DNA from: Cryptomeria japonica
Taxonomy: Eukaryota; Streptophyta; Pinopsida; Cupressales; Cupressaceae
Reading direction: 5' to 3'
DNA length: 60,000 nt
Assembly: GCF_030272615.1 (NCBI RefSeq)
Contig: NC_081405.1
Span: 160,540,317-160,600,316 of the forward strand
The first letter of the stretch is position 1. The number at the start of each line of letters is the position of its first letter. The notes beneath the pieces were generated by a model. It searched no databases and was not told where the DNA came from. It saw only the letters and a list, made by a program, of their open reading frames with translations. Position numbers and translations under genes: made by a program. This document shows, in pieces, positions 56,511-60,000 of the stretch.

Positions 56511-58586
56511 CAGATGTTGACTCTATCTTCTTTTTCTTAGTTTTCCTAAGATTACAGAGTTTTGCGATGTGGCCCAAATTTTGACAATGATAGCATTTTA
56601 CATTTACATTGAATGATGAATTAAAAAATCTATTGTAGGACTAAGATACATTTCTCCTACATTCATAACTTCTATGACAATACCAATTACAATGATAACA
56701 AATAAAATTCATATCCCTCAGAGCAAAAAATTGATTTCTACTTTCAAAACTAGGAGGAGACTTGGCATAATCTTACAATCAGCAATTATATGACCATAAG
56801 TATTACATTTGTAGCAGTAGTCATAGAATTGAGGTACATACCAAACATTATTAAAGTTGTTTATCATTTCTCTCCTTGGAGCAGCATAGTTTGGTCTTCT
56901 TGATCTCACCCTTCGTGTATCTTTTACCTTTGTGAAGCCTCCATTATCAACATTGGCATTTCTTTTAGGATCAACATTCGGGTTCATTGATTGATTTTTT
57001 GTAGCAGCAACACATGTCTTCTTTCCATTTGGCTTGTTGACAGTGAATGTTTGTTTGACTTCACTTTCACTTGAAGAGGTGAATAGTATCTCCTTGTCTG
57101 GTGAATCTTTACCATTAGAACATTGTCCACTTTCAAATCCAACACCCTCTATGTCTTTGGAGTACTTTTGCTTGCTCAGCATTTTATCCAAAGCATCAGT
57201 GTTGCCTTCATACTTGATTCTCACCTTGAGTTCATCTTTTCACTTTTCAAGTTCCTTTTTGAGATTCACAATTTCTTCCTCCATATTTTGATATTCTTTC
57301 TCTTTTTTTTCTAATTTTGATTTAGTCACTTCATACATTCTTTTAGATTCATCCAACTGAGTGGTTAAGGCAGCAAGATTTCTATTTGATTCTTCAATAT
57401 TCTTGTTTAGTAAGTCACGATCCCTTATGACAGACTTCCTGTATTTCTTGAACTCTTTTCTTATTTTGTTAAGTTCTTCAAGAGAAGAAACCAATTCTCC
57501 TTCAAGGTCAACTACAACATTTGCATCTTCTTCCTCACTGTCATCTATATTTTCAGATTGACCACCACTATGTTTCTCATTAAGGATCCTTTGAACCATG
57601 AAGACACTAGTTTGTTTTTCATCTTCATTGTATTCCTCAATCGACTCACTTTCATCATCAGAGACATCACTATCAATTGAGTAAAGAACCTTCTTTTTTT
57701 GAAAATTTCTTCTTCTTGGTATATAAAACCTTGTACCCTTATCCTTGACACCTTCCACATTATTGTATTACTTCTTCTTATAGGGACACTTAGCTGCAAA
57801 ATGTCCTATTTTACCACAATCAAAGCATTTGAAAGGTATCTTTGATCTATAATTGCATGATCCTTTCTTGAGCTTTCTAACAAAGTTATCTTCAACAACA
57901 TCAAAGTCATTTTCATCTTCATTTGTAGCTTGTTCTTTTCCTTTTTGTGTGGTACTGAAGGCAGCTTCTCTCTTTGAAGGTTTGACATTTATTGTTCTGA
58001 TTTCATAGGCAGACAAAGAATCAAACAATTCATCTGTAGATAAATTCTTTAAGTCTTTAGCTTCCTCAATAGCTGAGACTTTTGTACCATACTTTGAGGT
58101 TAATGACCTCAGAACCTTTTTGATAGTAACTACACCTTTGGCATCCTCTCCAAGTCCTCTTATAGCACTCACAATCTCATCCACTCTTTCTAGATAATCA
58201 GCTATCTTCTCTTCTTCTTTCATTTTTAGATTTTCAAACTGAGCTCTTAGATTTTGCAATTTGGCTTCTTTCACTTTGGTTTCTCCTTCATATACACTCT
58301 GCAGCTTGTCCCAAGTTTCTTTTGTTGATGTGCAATGAATGACTTTGACAATATTTGTATCTGGAAGAACACTTAAGATTGCATTCTTAGCTTTGGCATT
58401 GTTCTCATATTCCCTTTTAGCATCAGGGTGGGTAGGAGGAACTTGAGGAACACTGTAACCATTCTTTACTGATATCCAGACATCAAAGCCTAAAGAGGAC
58501 AAGTAAGTTTTCATTCTTCTACTCCAGAAGGCATAGTTGGTGCCATCAAACATAGGGGCTTTAGAGGAGGACTCATTTCTAGCCAT
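56511..58586 (-). pseudogene. Copia-3 gag with four zinc knuckles and a coiled coil
   Basis: ATG at 58586 starts MARNESSSKAPMFDGTNYAF, a UBN2-type gag; the open frame upstream to 58670 is leader. First CCHC knuckle CFDCGKIGHFAAKC at 57786-57827. After a TAA at 57768-57770 comes an acidic stretch (SDVSDDESESIEEYNED), then about 85 residues of charged coiled coil (57240-57495). Three more knuckles follow: CYKCNTYGHIIADC (56775-56816), CYHCNWYCHRSYEC (56659-56700) and CYHCQNLGHIAKLC (56554-56595). All share one frame except for one short shift near 56750; stops are TAA, TGA and TAG. Total about 690 codons, far longer than Copia-1 or Copia-4 gag. Confidence 0.9.
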
Positions 58587-58639
58587 TGTGTTCACAAGAC
58601 ACGATCTACCCAAGCTAGAGAAAGCTTTACAAAAAGGGA

Positions 58640-58660
58640 ACCTAGGGCTTTGATAACAAT
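58640..58660 (-). other. Copia-3 primer binding site, diverged
   Basis: The minus strand reads TTGTTATCAAAGCCCTAGG just inside the LTR. It is a plausible variant of the Met-initiator site TGGTATCAAAGC with one change (G to T at the third base). Confidence 0.7.
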
Positions 58661-60000
58661 TGAAGAACACAAATGGACACTGAGAGAGGGGGGGTGAATT
58701 AGTGTATTTTAAAACCTTTAACTATGTGTGTAAGGACTAAAACTACAAATTAAGAACATACACACACATAAATCAAACCACAACATTGAATATACGAGGA
58801 AACCCCAATGTGGGAAAAACCTTGGTGAGAATAGTTGACGGAGTCTACTTCTCCAATCTAGCCTCATAGTAAATAGCAGTTTACAATGTTTAGGGCACCA
58901 ACCCAAGGAGCACTTACCCCTTCTCTAAGAACCCACTTAGATATTTACAGTGATTGGTCAAATTTACAATGCAATAACAAATCCTTGTTACAAATGATTT
59001 TTGTAACACTTACAAATTTATCATATCTTGAGAATGACTTTCTCTACCTGTTAAATTTTTCCCTATGTTTCTCCTCCTTCCTCTATATGGTTAACTTCTT
59101 CTCTCTATTACAACATTACTCTCCAAAATGCTCTGTACTAACACTTTCTACTTCTGTAAACTACTACACACATCTCTACAGCATATTGTATATTCTCTCC
59201 ACACACATTATCATTCAACTTGTTGAGATATCATTATTTTCCACCAACCAATGTCGAATCACATTTAGAGCTACTATTGGATTAGATCGACTCTGTACAC
59301 ATCAGATTTTTCTTCTACTACAAACTTGAACATTTAAGTCAAATGTCTCGGAGGTCTGTGACTCAAGAGATTTTATTCTCTGTCCTGAATAAAATCTCAT
59401 ATCATCTACCTAAATTAAATGCATCATGTCTATCTTCAGATCATTCTTTGTACTTGGATTACTAAGTTTAGTAATCTTCCTCTTCCCAAAATGATCTGCA
59501 ATCCTTCCTCGAACCACACAGCCTGCCTGCAACTCAATCACCATTAATGCGTTTTCCATCCTCTGTCGACCTATTCTGAAAAGATCGGCAACTACCACAC
59601 TATAATCCTTCATCATCAACTTTTGCGTACCAGATATCTTCTTCGACCAACCAGAGAGCCATATGTCTCCATTTCCTTTGTCCAAATCATTCAGTCGAGG
59701 TTGGTTAACCACCATGTAGATTACTTTGCCTATTGCCATGCAAACATCTTCTTATTCAACATCCAAATCACTTATTCAATCATCCATGTGGACCTCTAAG
59801 TCTATCATCTTGCTGACATGGTCACAAAGTCAGTCCAAATCTTCAAAAATGTTGGCAAAATACCCTTTCATCATTTCAACAGGTGTCCTTTGATTCGCTC
59901 CATACATGCCACATCGTCGAGTCAAATTTGGTCAATTCTTATGTGGACTATTGGGCCACTCAGATCTATTGAACTTCATATTGTGGCTAACCTTCATGTT
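58661..60000 (-). repeat. Copia-3 5' LTR (right copy), first 1.34 kb
   Basis: Collinear with 39911 to about 41376 of the left copy. It runs from TGAAGAACAC at the primer-site edge to the window end in CTAACCTTCATGTT, so the array of GGATAA boxes would begin just beyond the edge. Small indels separate the copies; for example, a stretch near 40405-40430 is missing here. The LTR-borne frame is open at 59410-59739. Confidence 0.93.
59410..59739 (-). CDS. LTR-borne open frame of unknown function, right copy (109 codons)
   Basis: Starts MAIGKVIYMVVNQPRLNDLD and continues through GDIWLSGWSKKISGTQ, then MENALMVIELQAGC and GRIADHFGKRKITKLSNP. It is on the sense strand of Copia-3 and within its LTR. 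I recognise no domain. Reading further upstream in the same frame gives more codons with stops, also present in the left copy. It could be a captured host fragment or a chance frame; the amino-acid changes between the two LTR copies argue against current selection. Confidence 0.35.
   Translation of the reverse strand: MAIGKVIYMVVNQPRLNDLDKGNGDIWLSGWSKKISGTQKLMMKDYSVVVADLFRIGRQRMENALMVIELQAGCVVRGRIADHFGKRKITKLSNPSTKNDLKIDMMHLI

Larger units (their letters stand above)
30831..60000 (-). mobile_element. LARD-1: large non-coding LTR element, continuing past the right edge
   Basis: Direct repeats start at 30831 and 38984 and are collinear for about 900 bases. Read on the minus strand: 5' LTR (right copy), primer site at 38970-38983, non-coding interior 35522-38969, polypurine tract at 35506-35521, 3' LTR (left copy) 30831-35505. 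LTRs of about 4.7 kb and an interior of about 3.5 kb match the proportions described for LARD elements. I see no gag or pol frame. The right copy is cut at 39910 by Copia-3, so the rest lies beyond 60000. Such elements depend on enzymes from an autonomous partner. Confidence 0.82.
39911..60000 (-). mobile_element. Copia-3: Ty1/copia element inside LARD-1, continuing past the right edge
   Basis: Copies of the LTR start at 39911 and 58661 (both TGAAGAACAC in plus orientation). On the minus strand the order is 5' LTR (right), primer site, gag, protease, integrase, reverse transcriptase, RNase H, 3' LTR (left). Copia-4 interrupts RNase H at 46658/53829, and a TIR element interrupts the left LTR. 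Without those, the interior is about 5.6 kb, normal for the family. Gag is long, with four zinc knuckles and a coiled coil. Stops and frameshifts occur throughout, and the second integrase Asp is deleted. Confidence 0.92.

Noticed and set aside
56986-57561. Plus-strand Ser/Leu-rich frames at 57034-57314 and 57361-57561
   Set aside because: Antisense shadows of the Copia-3 gag coiled-coil region.
1-60000. CRISPR arrays, tRNA or rRNA genes, bacterial operons, organelle DNA insertions
   Set aside because: No regular spacer arrays, cloverleaf signatures, ribosomal RNA words or organelle genes were seen on either strand. Met-tRNA matches are retrotransposon primer sites only.

Overview
This 60 kb window looks like intergenic DNA from a large, repeat-rich land-plant genome. 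A gymnosperm is plausible from the overall style, but nothing here proves a species. I found no host protein-coding gene, tRNA, rRNA, CRISPR array or bacterial feature. Almost every recognisable open frame belongs to a decayed LTR retrotransposon, and the elements sit inside one another. The names Copia-1 to Copia-4, Gyp-1, Gyp-2 and LARD-1 are labels for this window only.

Left third. Copia-1 (minus strand, 1-5807; its 3' LTR lies off the left edge) is inserted in the gag of Gyp-1, a minus-strand Ty3/gypsy element (gag 5808-7680, long leader 7681-9970, 5' LTR 9998-10681). A short relic block (10682-11698, continued at 23699) is split by Gyp-2, a plus-strand Ty3/gypsy element with an integrase chromodomain (11699-23693, direct repeat GTAGG). 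The gag of Gyp-2 is itself split by a 4.4 kb TG...CA insertion (13272-17699, direct repeat TAGAT), best read as a solo LTR.

Middle. Copia-2 (plus strand, 24521-30083, direct repeat GTGAT) is an old copy with many frameshifts. From 30831 to beyond the right edge lies LARD-1, a minus-strand element with LTRs of about 4.7 kb around 3.5 kb of non-coding interior, the architecture described for large retrotransposon derivatives.

Right third. The right-hand LTR of LARD-1 is interrupted at 39910 by Copia-3 (minus strand, to beyond 60000). The left LTR of Copia-3 carries a 3.5 kb terminal-inverted-repeat element (41918-45408, direct repeat ACTT) that encloses a polypurine tract of about 1.9 kb. The RNase H of Copia-3 is split by Copia-4 (plus strand, 46659-53828, direct repeat GAAAG). 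The gag of Copia-3 is unusual: one CCHC knuckle, a coiled coil, then three more knuckles.

The order of events follows from who interrupts whom. Relic, then LARD-1, then Copia-3, then Copia-4 and the TIR element; relic, then Gyp-2, then the solo LTR; Gyp-1, then Copia-1. No polyprotein is intact. Many stops are TAG or TGA where the family has Gln, Arg or Trp, as expected from cytosine deamination in methylated, silenced DNA. Element boundaries with matching direct repeats are firm; lineage names below Ty1/copia or Ty3/gypsy are inferences. All identities are estimates by eye.
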